A stretch of 64,000 nt of DNA from Linum tenue. Taxonomy: Eukaryota; Streptophyta; Magnoliopsida; Malpighiales; Linaceae. The stretch is taken from assembly GCA_946122785.1 (NCBI GenBank), contig CAMGYJ010000010.1:32033608-32097607 (forward strand), read 5' to 3'. Made by a program: the position numbers and the translations under genes. Below the pieces are notes generated by a model. It was not told where the DNA came from. It saw only the letters and a list, made by a program, of their open reading frames with translations, and searched no databases. Positions 45,131 through 55,790 of the stretch are shown here, piece by piece; within the stretch, counting starts at the first letter, position 1, and each line of letters opens with the position of its first letter.

Positions 45131-45147
45131 CCCCGGCAACGGCGCCA
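45131..45147 (-). other. Primer binding site of Athila-1 (tRNA-Asp)
   Basis: The minus strand reads TGGCGCCGTTGCCGGGG, complementary to the 3' end of plant tRNA-Asp, six bases from the 5' LTR. Confidence 0.93.
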
Positions 45148-45153
45148 AAAACT

Positions 45154-46498
45154 TGACACGCTAAAACACAACACCTAACAATGGCCAAGTGTAACCAATG
45201 AAAGGGACTGCAGTAACAGGCAAGTTTAATTATCAACCCGGGGTCTAGATCTACTGCTTACTCCGTGATTCTCTATTATCTAGCAAACTAATTCAAGTGA
45301 TTATTGTGAAAAGTAAAAGCAACAAGAAAGCAGTAATTTGTTCGGGTTTCTAAAGCAGGTAAGAGTCACTCGGGATTGAGTCCCCCTAGCCCCTTAGTTA
45401 GGTTCAATTGCAATTCCCTGGGTTGATTTACTGTTGATTAGACTGCGGAAGATCCGACAGTAGCTTGGAATCTCTTAAGCTGACCAAGCCCTCTCAGTCT
45501 AACTACCCGGCAGACGACTAGTCTTCACCGGGATAGAAAGCTGAGGCTATGAACACAGAACTCCACTACTGGCGCCAAGAACACCAGTACAAAGCAGTCA
45601 ACTGGCTAACTCTCGTATAGCCAATCTCCTACTATCGAATGAAGAGGCTCTAACAACCTAATCAAATTCTATCTATCTCAGGTTGAAGCAGAAATTGAGA
45701 AAAGCTGATCAGACTCAAATCAATTCAATAAACATGCGTCATTCGATTAAAATCAAACAATAATATCATCCCAAGTCATTACAATCAAATCCCTAACACA
45801 AGGAACTAGGGTTCTTCATACCCAAGTGAGAGAAGGGTTCTACTCCATAGAGAGAGAAGAGAAAACAAGAATCGGATTAGTCATACTCATAACGATGAGG
45901 ATAATATGCTCCGGGACGATGATTTCCACTCCTATGACGATCTACAGGCTCGATTCGATGAAATCCAGCTCTAAGACAGCTTCTAGGGTGTGTTCTTCGC
46001 ACTTTCTCTCTCTAGGGCTCTGTTTTTGCTCTCAAAACACGATTCTTCCACTTTTGGCTCGGATTAGGCTTTAAAACCGGTTTCCCCGAGTTGCACGGCC
46101 AGGTGCACGGCCGTGCACAACACCATTCTGGCCGTGCACCCTGAAACGCGCTGTTTCATTTAGTTCGAACTCAGACATCTTGCACGGCCAGGTGCACGGC
46201 CGTGCAAGCTTCAGGGCCTGCCCGTGCATGTCCTCGGCCAGAGGCGCACGGCCATAATTGCACTTTGCACGGCCGTGCGTCTCCATGGTCTGGCTGTGCG
46301 GCTCCCCAAACAGCTCGCCATCCGTCCGTTCTTCGTCCAATCGACCCCAGACTCGCTCCTAAGCCTTCATTCACGTACTAGGACCTGAAATATCACAAAC
46401 AAGCACAACCTAGCGTGAAATCGGCCTAAAACACGAGAATCAACACCTCAAACGGTGTAAGAACGGGGGTAAAAACATGTGTAAATGACGGTCTATCA
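45154..46498 (-). repeat. 5' LTR of Athila-1
   Basis: 1345 bp, identical in length to 13151-14495 and different at about ten sites. It ends against GAACT (46499-46503), beyond which the DUF247 pseudogene resumes. Confidence 0.95.
46093..46300. promoter_or_regulatory. GCACGGCCGTGC palindrome array in Athila-1 5' LTR
   Basis: Three half-full-half modules with all three full palindromes exact (the first at 46105-46116). Half-site starts lie 12 bp before and 25 bp after the start of the first full site. On the minus strand the array precedes a TATA-like TTTTAAA at about 46073. Confidence 0.55.
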
Positions 46499-47800
46499 GA
46501 ACTCCATGATATTTAGGGTTTTTTCCTTGGGTTGGAAACGGATGTGACTGGCGGAGGTCGCCGCCTTGAAACGGAATCTGATGCTTTTGAGCTCCGTCGC
46601 CGAAGGGATTAGCGATTTCTCTTCCTCGAGTAGTTTCTTCAAGTGATCTGAGATTTTGAAGATTTCCCACACCTGGAGAAAGAAACAGTGACCCATTTGA
46701 CGAGCTACTGATCGTCTCTTCCCATAGCTCCCCACAGTCCGCGAACATTCGATGACAAGCCTTGGGGTTTGAATACCTCACTATTGTCCCATGGCCGAGC
46801 ACCCAAGGGCCTGGGAACCCCCATGAACAGGATGAGGCGGTAGAGGAGATCCAAAATGTGGTGCGGATCAATTCCTTCCCACTTCGGGTCAGGATAAGCA
46901 TTGCAAGCTTGAAATGGGGAGATCTGGGCACAGAATCAAGTCAAATTGCGATAAGGGAATTTGTCATCATCACCGGAGCACGAAATCTCTGGCAACGGCG
47001 GAACTGGGAAATTAGGGATTTGATTCTCGGAAACCACCACCACCACCGCATCTTCACTTCGGAGACTCAAAATCACTTACGGGACGAAAATGGGGATCTA
47101 ATTCTCCAGCTTTGCAACATCTTCCAAGGCAGAGCCCTGAATCTTATTCATCTCCAACGAATGCAACTGCATGCGGCGACGGCGGAGGCCGCCTGAATTG
47201 GACGAGGAAGAGGAATTAACGTTTTTCTTGAAGTTGAAGATGTCACCGTCGGTGGTTAATAGTTTGAGAAGGAAAAGGCCATCGATGCACATAATCCAAG
47301 CCAGGATGTGGTCACTGATGGTCAAGTGCTTGGCGTAGTAGGCTCAAATTTTGGGCGCCAGAGCTTCCAGCCGTTCAATGATGAGATGGAAGTCAGGGAG
47401 GTGGAGGTCGATTCGAGCCCGTTTGGCCGCGCCGAGCTTGAAAGTCTCCATCAACATGAGGGCATTTCAAAAATGATGGAGAGGTCTGATGGCGATCAGC
47501 TGTGGAGCGAATGATTCCAATTTGGCAGAAGAAAAAGATTATGGTTCGGGTACTGGGAAGATGCAGGATGAGATTGGGACAATGTGGTTGAGGCTTTGAG
47601 GGATGTGGCCTTGGATTTGGATCAACCAATTGTGTTGTGTGGTCGTTGAGCCGTCGGAATTGGGTATGTTTTTCCAGCTTGTATCGTTGCCGGAGGAGGT
47701 TCGACGGTGGGGGAGCTCTGTGTCGTCTTCTTTGATTTTAATAATTTTTTTGACCAGTTGAGTTGTCGGGGGTATAGATGGCCCGCCCACGGCCTCTTTA
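46499..47800 (-). pseudogene. DUF247 pseudogene, 5' part
   Basis: Minus-strand segments match the intact DUF247 protein in order: HNWLIQIQGHIPQSLNHIVP, SSCIFPVPEP, SFAPQLIAI, HILAWIMCIDGLFLLKLLTT, ISPFQA and KEKTLN, ending in the codons for EF at GAACT. At least five in-frame stops and frame changes are present, and the section matching residues ~235-255 of the intact protein looks deleted. It was probably already decayed, or decayed after Athila-1 cut it. The rest lies at 12670-13150. Confidence 0.9.
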
Positions 47801-48732
47801 AGAGTATCCGTTCCTGGCGACTTTTCTAGTGCTTATTGTTTAGATAGTTCAACAAGTTATTGTTCTAGATACACCCATGGGAGGTCCTTTGAACTGGCAT
47901 TGTGAATTTGTGCTCCGCGGAAAGAATTTCGACGCAACCGAACCGAGAAATTTTAGACAATGGAGAGAAGTATTTCAAGGCAGAGGTTTCGTTGATTGAT
48001 TCCTACTTGTCAAGATATGTACGACACTAAGACGAACTCTCACGGCTCGACAAGCCGATTAGGACGTGGCTTCCCTCTTGGCTTTGTATGTGAGGATAAA
48101 GGAGTGCATCGGCTCTAGGGGTTCCAAACGATAGACGGACGAGGCCGGTTTGTCGGGGGTACGAAATTGTCTTATAAAATATATTTCAAATTTATTAAAG
48201 TAGAGTATAAGTTTTTTAAGAATCCATAAACATTATAAAGCAGATCACAAGTTTATTAACCATATCATAGTTTTTTCAAAGCGTATAAGAAACCTCATAA
48301 AACTAAACATACCAGAAACCTCATAAAATTGACTATAAGTTTCTTAAAGCATACTAAAAATCTCATAGCATTAAACATAGAGGTGGCAAATGGAGTAGAT
48401 TCATGGATTGGTATATTGAATTCATGGATCAAATAGATTTGATCAAGTGGATTGGTGTCCATGAATCCAAATGACATCCTCAACCTTGGACCAATATGTA
48501 AAATGTGAAAAGTTTAGGTACTGAAATGTCGTAATGAAAAAAATTAGGTACCCAAATGTAATTTTTCAATAATTTTTTCGTTTATAAATTTAAATTTTGG
48601 GTAAAAAATGTAAAAATAAAATTTATAGGTACTAAACTATAATTTGCTGACGATCCATTAATCTGCCAATCCAATTGGATTTTGATCAAATGGATTGAAC
48701 TTAAATTGATTTGATTAGTTGGATAATTTTTG
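47801..48732. other. AT-rich stretch without a gene
   Basis: No coding signal is recognised. From 48180 to 48370 a degenerate repeat of CTCATAAA/TTTATTAA-like words recurs, and 48500-48650 has AGGTAC..AAATGTAA repeats. The GC-richer part 47850-48170 has no convincing ORF. Confidence 0.5.
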
Positions 48733-49585
48733 AGGGTAATGACTATTTATTAGCCAAACCTTTTTCAGATTCTTTTTTATTAGTTAAATCTATCAAAACA
48801 CTAAGAATTAGCCAAATGTTATCTTCCAGTTATCAATTTTGTTAGTAATATTAGTTTGGCAACATGATACTGACTTGGAAGAGACACATGAAGGTCCATT
48901 CCAATTTTTTGTATTTTAACTAAGAAAAGAATTACAAATTATAAATGATAACATAAAAATGACTAATATTTTGATACATTACGAAAGATTTGGCTAACTA
49001 AAAGCATTTTAATAGGTTTGGATAGTGTAAAAGAATCTAAAAAAGGTTTGGATAAAAAATAGACATTGCTAGGGGTGTTCAAATGGTGTGGTTACCGTGG
49101 TAACCATTTTAATTGGCAGTATTTTGCTAATTTGGTTTGGTTTGGTTAAATTTTGTAGCTTGTTTGATTTAAGTGGTTTGGTTTGGTTTCAGACACTCCT
49201 AACCAATCAAACCAAATTAACTAGTTAAGTACTTAATACTTTGCATAACAACTCAAGAGTCAAATGTAAGATAATTGTATTTGTTACATTATTTATGTCA
49301 AGGCCTCAAGGGTTAACTATAAATATGTGTTGACTGTTATGTGTTATTCATTATAAATATGTGAATTGATGCACTAAATGAAAATTTTTCTCACTAAATG
49401 ATAATGTGATGTTATATTGGTTAACCAATTAACCAAACCGATTAAATTTTAGTTTGGTTAATTTGGTTGTTGTATTTGTTTGGACTATTTGGTTATAATA
49501 ATGTATTTCATGGTTAATAAAATTTGGACTTATTTGGTTTGGTAATTACCATGGTAACCATTTGAACAACCTTAGACATTACCCT
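48733..49585. mobile_element. MITE interrupted by a second MITE
   Basis: The left end AGGGTAATGACTATTTAT is inverted at the right end, where AAAAAATAGACATT (49054-49067) continues as ACCCT at 49581-49585 once the inner element is removed. Inner TIR sequence AAACCTTTTTCAGATTCTTTT also matches its counterpart near 49030. Without the insert the element is about 340 bp. Confidence 0.7.
49069..49573. mobile_element. hAT-like MITE nested in the MITE's right TIR
   Basis: Imperfect TIRs (CTAGGGGTGTTCAAATGGT and the complement of ACCATTTGAACAACCTT) are flanked by AGACATTG / AGACATTA, an 8-bp duplication with one mismatch. Size (~505 bp), 8-bp TSD and TIR style fit a hAT-derived MITE. The interior is AT-rich with many TTTGGTTTGG repeats and no gene. 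Confidence 0.7.
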
Positions 49586-49973
49586 ATTTTTAATGAATTG
49601 ATGGTTTGGATTGAGAATTGCCACCTCTAATTAAACATATTTGTAAATTCTAAAATGTTCATGTATAAAAAATGTAATTACTAAAATGTAATTTGTAAAT
49701 GAGAATTGCCACCTCTAATTAAACATATTTATATTTTTCAACAATATTCTAAGGACTTACATGCAAAAGAAAATTACACTAAATCTTAAAATCTATTAGA
49801 TACTAAAATGTAATTTATATGTGAAACCCCAATAAAAGAAACGTAGATGAAGGGGTATGGTATAATACTCGTATAATAAATGTTAGTAGGGTGATAACGG
49901 TACCCGTTACAATGACGATAGTAATTCAATTCGCGACCTAGCTAGACAGCAAAATTGTTTGCCTTCGACAACA

Positions 49974-50440
49974 ATGGCTGATTTCGACTTCGTGCAGGTG
50001 ATAAAAGACATACTCGGCAAGCCAAGCAGTTTCTTTCCCTTACACTCTGGCATATGTAGTAGTTTCTTTTGCTCCATTTCATTCTCATTGGTACTAACCA
50101 GGATTCCTTCCCCAACCTAGCACACCCAAGCATAGTGCTTTCATGTTGAGGTTGAGGGTTCAAGTCCCCCTAAGCCAACTCTTGGACGCTACCTTCGTTG
50201 ACCACATCGCCTTCGCCAGAGTCTGTAACTCATGGAGATCCGCTGCTTACCTTCCCCACAACCGCAACCCCCGCAGCAGTCTTGGCATCCTCATGTCAAC
50301 AAAAGCAGGGGATGGAGGTCGTTGTGAAGTCCCTACTACTAATAATATTTCTTACTGCAGCCCACACCATCACTTATTCCGTGATATGGAAATCTCAAGA
50401 AATGGGTGTAATAGGTAATAACGGGTATGTAATATGAGAA
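49974..50440 (+). pseudogene. F-box/DUF295 pseudogene, N-terminal fragment
   Basis: ATG at 49974 begins MADFDFVQVIKDILGK, parallel to MTDFSQVPEDILAK of the intact gene 1.9 kb downstream. The F-box then breaks off, about 150 bp of unrelated sequence is inserted, and it resumes as ATFVDHIAFARVCNSWRSAA, LPHNRNP and LGILMS. Soon after, the similarity fades. The upstream leader (CCTAGCTAGACAGC) also resembles that of the intact gene, so this is a decayed tandem duplicate. Confidence 0.85.
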
Positions 50441-51700
50441 AGTCATGCATAGTGAAGCATGAATTCCTAAACCTTAAAGAGGTTGAGGTAGTAATAACTC
50501 TTGATGAAGTGGAGTCGCTTCCGATGAAATTTTGGAGACACAAAATTTTTATAGCGTTCATTAACCAGGATAGACGTGCAGGGCCATAAATGCATTAGAG
50601 AACAACAATTTGAAAAGATCCGACATACCACATTGTCATAGATAGACTTATGACTTCGAGTAATTCTTGTTGAATCTAAAGTGTAACCACTTTGCTAAGG
50701 TTCAAATCAAAAGATACATTGGTTTATGCTCGATCTTATGTTAACTGTTGATGTTTAGAGATAGTTTCAAAACTATTCAAGTCGGGGATAGTTAGGATGA
50801 ATGGTTTTGAAAATCTATAAATAGTGAATTAATTATCTCTAGTCTTCTTAAACGAAAACAGTGAATAAATGAATAATTAATGCAAAATAATTATCACACT
50901 AATTAAGAAATAATTATTTTCCTAAATTGTGTATGATTCCCTTTTCCCCACGAAAGGGGGAAATCAGGATTTTCTGCTCCTATAAATAGCAAACTCCCAA
51001 ATCCTTTAAGAAGACGATTGAGAGAGCATAAACATAAAGAAAGTGCTCTTAAGAGAACTTCGGTTTTGCACAAACCGAGAGATACATATTAGTTGTTTTA
51101 TTCTGGAGGTGACATGCTAATAATCAGTCATGTGCAATATACGAAGCAGTGTGCCTCGAATTTCTTAAAGAGAGAGCAACCAAGCCCGCACGACCTAGCC
51201 ACATTGGCTACCATAATTTTTGCGTTTGATTTGTAAGAGAAACCAATATTTTTGTCGGCCAAACTGAATCTCATATACCAGAACCGAAAAATCGATTACA
51301 ACAAATCAGCCCACACACCTTTCAAGCCCAACCCACAATCCCACTCTACCCCAACTCAGCCCACAGCCTCACACCCACACAGTCCGCTGCCTAATAAAAT
51401 CTTAGCCCACCTCACACTCACATTAGCCCAACTGCCTTAGCCACTCACACACCGAACCCGAACCCGAACTGCTACTGGCATGTTGGCTGCTGTGGTTTTC
51501 CGTTTATAGTTACTTGCCACCCAAGTTAGGTCGACATACATAGCTGTCCGGCTGTCCCCAACTTAATACATGCCATGCATTCGCGTGCATTCCCGAATCC
51601 CGGTGATCCATTATCGAGAAAGGAGAAAGCTAAACACGGCCACCACAGTCCCCCTTATCCCCCTGTCTTTGACCAATTCCGAACCGGAAAAGGTTTTCCA
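50441..51700. other. Intergenic DNA with a possible LTR remnant
   Basis: No gene is seen. Around 50980 a TATA-like CCTATAAATAGCAAA is followed by a leader with GAGAGAGCATAAAC and a short hairpin (TTCGGTTTTGCACAAACCGA). The stretch 50700-51240 has the composition of a plant LTR, but no matching partner, primer site or target duplication was found. Confidence 0.35.
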
Positions 51701-51707
51701 TCTCATG

Positions 51708-51716
51708 TATATAAAT
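51708..51716 (+). promoter_or_regulatory. Candidate TATA box of the F-box/DUF295 gene
   Basis: TATATAAAT lies 137 bp upstream of the ATG at 51853, with a CCAAT motif at about 51673. This would give a 5' leader of about 100-110 nt. Confidence 0.55.
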
Positions 51717-51852
51717 AAATTAACATCACATTATCGTAATTCCAAATTCCTTCCCCCATACTACATACAACGACCCTAAGTAACAAATATTTAATTTCAA
51801 GAGCTAGCTAGATAGACTTCGAGACAACAACTATATTACGTAAGAAACAATC

Positions 51853-53635
51853 ATGACAGATTTCTCTCAGGTCCCGGAAGACATACTCGCCAAGATAGTA
51901 AACCAGCACCTGACCACAACCTTCGCCGACCACATCGCCTTCGCCAGAGTCTGCAAGTCATGGAGGTCCGCCGCCTTACTCCCCCACAACCGCTGCCGCC
52001 GCGGCACTCCGGGCATCCTCATGTCGCCAAAACTACAATCTTCCCTCGGTCGTCGTGACGTCACCACCACCGCAATTCCTCGCTGTGGCCCACCACATCG
52101 CTTCTTCCCCGACCTCCACCGCACGCCCTCCTTCGATCCTCGCGGCAAACTCGCGGCGGCGAACTCCGCCGCCTCGTTCGCCAGCATAGGGACCAGCCAC
52201 TGCGTGGGTAGCAACGACGGCTGGTTGGTAATCGTCCGGTCCCACCGCCGGCGCCGCGGTGGTATCAGGGTTTGCCTTGTCAACCCGGTGACGGAGGAAA
52301 CGGTGGACCTCCCTTCGCTTCGGCTGGATGCTGGGTTCAGAAACGTCCACAAAGCCGTCCTCTCTTCTTCGCCTGACGACAAGGGTTGCTACGTTTTTCT
52401 GTTTTTCTACTTGTCGCCACAGTTGGCGTGGTGTAATGTCGCCGGCGATGGAGGAGGATGGAAGTTCGCTGGAGATATGGATTCTAGGGTTTTTCAAGGT
52501 GTTCCCGACGCTGCCTCCTACTCCGACGGCAGGCTCTTCGTTGTGGTTGGCGACTGCGTTTATGTTCTTAACATAACTCAAGGTACGTAATTAACAACAT
52601 TATAATTAAAATTCTCATGTGGCAAATTGTGACGTAAACAAAATTACAACTTTTTTTTTATGGTTAAAATAAGGCTTGGGTTTCGGTGCAAAACCCCGAC
52701 CTGCAAAATCTAATCGTATTATCATAATACGATGACATATAAGTGTATCATCATATCACGATGATACAATATAATACGCTCGGATTTTGGTGGTTGAGGT
52801 TTTGTACCTATGCGAGCTCCTTTAAAATAATAATAATAATAAAAAAGTAATTGATCTTTATATTAACAAATCTTTTATTCCGAATCAATTAATTACACAA
52901 CAATGCAGAGAATAGGGTGATCATTCTTTTCTTGTGGTCAAGAAATTCTTTTTATTATTCTCTAATTTGGGAGGATTCAATTTGTGTTTCGAACTGCTGA
53001 CTCTAGTGTTACTCCTTTTTCTGGATGATATGAGTAATCTTTTCGCTTATAAATAATAACTACTATCTAACCATCTTCTTCACATATATATATTTTTTTA
53101 AACAGACGAGGGATCTGTAGTGAGAGCATTAATCCAATTCTCCCCCGCCATGAGATCGTCATGCCTCGAAACGAGGACCGTGCCCTACACGTGCCACATC
53201 GACGGCCAGCTCCACGTGATCCTCCTCCGACGGGTGCGGGTCGGGTCGTCTGACGGAACCACATTTGAAGTCTACAAGCTACTCCAAAACGACGCCGTGG
53301 TCGACAGCTACTGCAAACATCATGGTGCTAGAAGAAATTACTACAGCTGGGCCTGGGAGAGAGTGAGGAGTTTGAACGGGCATGCCGTTTTCGTAGGGAC
53401 ACACCAGTGCTTCAGCCTTGCTGTCATGCCCAACGACGCCGTCCAGAGAAACTGCATCTACTTCGCCCTCAACGGCTGCCAGCTGGACAACATCGATACC
53501 GCCGGCGATAATGGTTGCTGGATTTGGTGTCGTTATGATTGCGGCGTGTTCAATGTTGGAGAAGGAAGGAATCAGGGGGTGGCGTATACTCATGGCGATT
53601 ACAACTGCGTTTGGTTCTTCCCCATGCCATGGTAA
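51853..53635 (+). CDS. F-box protein with DUF295 beta-propeller domain (KIB-like)
   Basis: Two exons, 51853-52582 and 53106-53635, join in frame (donor AG|GTACGT, acceptor AACAG|AC) to give 419 residues. Residues ~4-45 are an F-box (VPEDILAKIV...FARVCKSWRSAA), expected to bind SKP1 in an SCF ubiquitin ligase. The rest is DUF295: HRFFPDL, a Gly/Asp-rich CVGSNDGWLVIV, the LVNPVTEETVDLPSL signature, DGRLFVVVGDCVYVL, then HIDGQLHVILL and a C-terminal NCIYF...GVFNV block ending VWFFPMPW. The target is unknown. An alternative second intron (53632-53749) would replace the stop and add 38 Arg-rich residues, ending at 53867. A decayed tandem copy lies upstream. Confident in family, moderate on the 3' end. 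Confidence 0.9.
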
Positions 53636-53927
53636 ACTCTCTTTTTGTTTTGGTTGAGTAATTCAGGGTAAGTAATGTCTAATATAATGTGTAGAGAGCT
53701 AGATAGATGGACTAACTAATGGTATTGTTGTATGTGTATGGTAATGCAGGAATATTTCCAAGCACAGGGAACAAAATGCCAAGGGCGTAAGAGATGGAAG
53801 GCTGCTCGAGGGGAAGGAAGAGAACACTACTGTCCGCCGCCGCCGTCCAAGTAGACGGAATCGATGAGATTTTCCGACGACAGGACAGGTCAGGGGAGCA
53901 AGGACACCACATAGGGGCTACCGCAAC

Positions 53928-54671
53928 CAGTGGCGGAGCCACTCACAGTGGAGGGGGTGCTTGCTTAGCTAGCACGATATGTATAAGTATCAATCGAATC
54001 CCAAAACCATTGTACAATCATTAATCACATTAAGAAGTTTATGCAAGAATTGTAAAACCATGCTAGATGTGTCAGAAAAGATAGTTGTCTGTATTTTGTG
54101 GTTAACACATCCAAGATTTTAGCCCTTATACACATAACCCTTAATCTATAACAACGATTTCCCCTTAAAATAAAATTGTGGTCATTAGTTGAATCCTGTG
54201 ACTTACCATTCGATGATAGGTTCACAAACTTACAAGGAATTGATGAGTTAGTAAACAAAAAATGGTGGAAGCCAAGAAGCACAAATTATATCCATATGTT
54301 TATTTGCTCTTTAAGTTGACACTCATTCCTCTGGTTGCAACCAAAAGTGCGGAGCGATCATTTTTCATCCGAGAAATATATCAATAATGATCTTCGAAAT
54401 CGACCGATGAGTGGCTGAACAATGCGATGGTGACATATATTGAACAAGATTTGTGTGCTAGTTTGGATAAAAAGAATGTATTCTAGAATGCTTTTAGAAT
54501 ATAAAATCTTATAATGGTTCGTTGTTACCGGTGTAAGTCATAATTGTATGCAGTTTGAGTATTAAGTTGTTGACTTCATATTTCGTTTAGAGTTGACTTT
54601 TTTATAATGTAGTTGATTTTCTTACGATATGAAAAGACACCCTATTAGCTAATTTTCTGGCTCCGGCACTG
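53928..54671. mobile_element. hAT-like MITE downstream of the F-box gene
   Basis: TIRs CAGTGGCGGAGCCAC and the complement of TGGCTCCGGCACTG are flanked by ACCGCAAC (53920-53927) and ACCACAAC (54672-54679), an 8-bp duplication with one mismatch. 744 bp, with no transposase. It lies about 60 bp after the alternative stop of the F-box gene, so it may form part of its 3' UTR. Confidence 0.8.
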
Positions 54672-54989
54672 ACCACAACGACCATTAATTATTTTTTTTA
54701 GCTTTGATTGTATTTGGTGGATGACATGGTACTTACTTTTGTTAAACAGTATTCATAGTGTTAGTGCAGCCCACTCTACGTATATCTTGGCATTTATAAA
54801 TACAAAGAAATACAAGAATATGCAAAACTAGCTCCCAACCAATAGTATAGATGCTATTTATCCTTAAGAAAATTATTTATCCTCTCTAAGTACCCAAGGT
54901 TTATAGAACATTATCCTCCCCTGATAAACGAATTACCTTTTCGTTGTAATGGTACTGCAAACTTTGAAACCCACCAACAACAAAAAAAA

Positions 54990-55790
54990 AAAGAGAAAAT
55001 CACCTCTAGTTTTTTTTTTATGATGAACCGGTTGGATCTCATTCATCGAAATGGGTTGCTAGCAACTGGCTTGCTAGCTAGGCAATGTAACCATAAGTAA
55101 ACGAACAAACAAAGCAATGTACTTGTCCACTGCTATCAATCTCTAAACCAACAAGCTACTTAATCTGCCCAGAACATAAGTCCGGTGACTACCCAGCACA
55201 CAGTCCACCTCTGACTTATTCATACTTAACATGGTAGGAAGATCTATAGCCTTAGCTACATACAAACGATTACACTGTTCCCTCGAGATGTGATTCACCC
55301 GAGCTTGCCAGATTAACCTCCTGTTTCAGTAGCCTCATTCGATGCCCCAAGCTTCCTTATCATCAATGAAAGTTCATCCTCCCAGGTAATCTGCAGAGGG
55401 AGACTATAGAAATTTACTAAATAGTTCGTCAAATAACTGTATCTAGAATGGATTCAGCAAAGAGATAATCCCCGCTCTCAATTCCTGCATTACACAAACA
55501 ACACTCCAACGAGCCTGAGTACCCCCACTTCAACATCTTCTGCTTCGTGCTTATTCTGTCCCTTATCACCAGCCAAGTAATAATCCTGTATCTTGGGATC
55601 GGCTTACCCTTCCAAACAATTTTCCACCAAGGAACAATTTGTTGAGCAAGACGAATTAGATTCCATACTCACTTATATTAGTCATGGGAGAGCCATCAAG
55701 CAGAAGCTGGTTGTTTCTAATAGAGGCAAGAGTCTCTATTCTTCTCCTTAGCTTGAGAATTCTATTCCATTTGCCACCTCTAGTTTTCTT
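54990..55790 (-). pseudogene. LINE (L1-type) relic, reverse-transcriptase zinc-binding region
   Basis: Read on the minus strand: LRRRIETLASIRNNQLLLDG, then IVPWWKIVWKGKPIPRYRII, TWLVIRDRISTKQKMLKWGY and CCLCNAGIESGDYLF. This is the zf-RVT domain that ends plant L1 LINE polyproteins. Downstream comes the short ITWEDELSLMIRKLG motif typical of their C-terminus, followed by several stops. The RT domain itself is absent, so this is a 5'-truncated old copy. A T-rich run at 55011-55019 could be the complement of its poly(A) tail. Confidence 0.8.

Larger units (their letters stand above)
13151..46498 (-). mobile_element. Athila-1: Ty3/gypsy Athila-type retrotransposon carrying three nested insertions
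   Basis: Two 1345-bp LTRs (13151-14495, 45154-46498) start TGACACGC, end TCTATCA, and are flanked by GAACT (13146-13150 and 46499-46503). Minus-strand order: 5' LTR, tRNA-Asp primer site, gag, protease, RT, RNase H, integrase, a palindrome array with a TATA box, an ATHILA-domain ORF, a long 3' non-coding region, polypurine tract, 3' LTR. This is the Athila layout. The LTRs differ at about ten positions by eye. Gag-pol is dead (two TAG codons, two frameshifts, one TGA). Athila-2, a CACTA element and a Tekay element are nested inside; without them the element would be about 12.4 kb. Confidence 0.95.

Noticed and set aside
50140..50186. GGTTCAAGTCCCCC, tRNA T-arm-like sequence
   Set aside because: No matching A box, acceptor stem or anticodon arm. 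It may be part of a SINE inserted in the F-box pseudogene, but the ends cannot be set.
50700..51240. Possible solo LTR
   Set aside because: Composition and a TATA-like box are suggestive, but no TG...CA ends with a target duplication could be set. It is mentioned only as a low-confidence remark.
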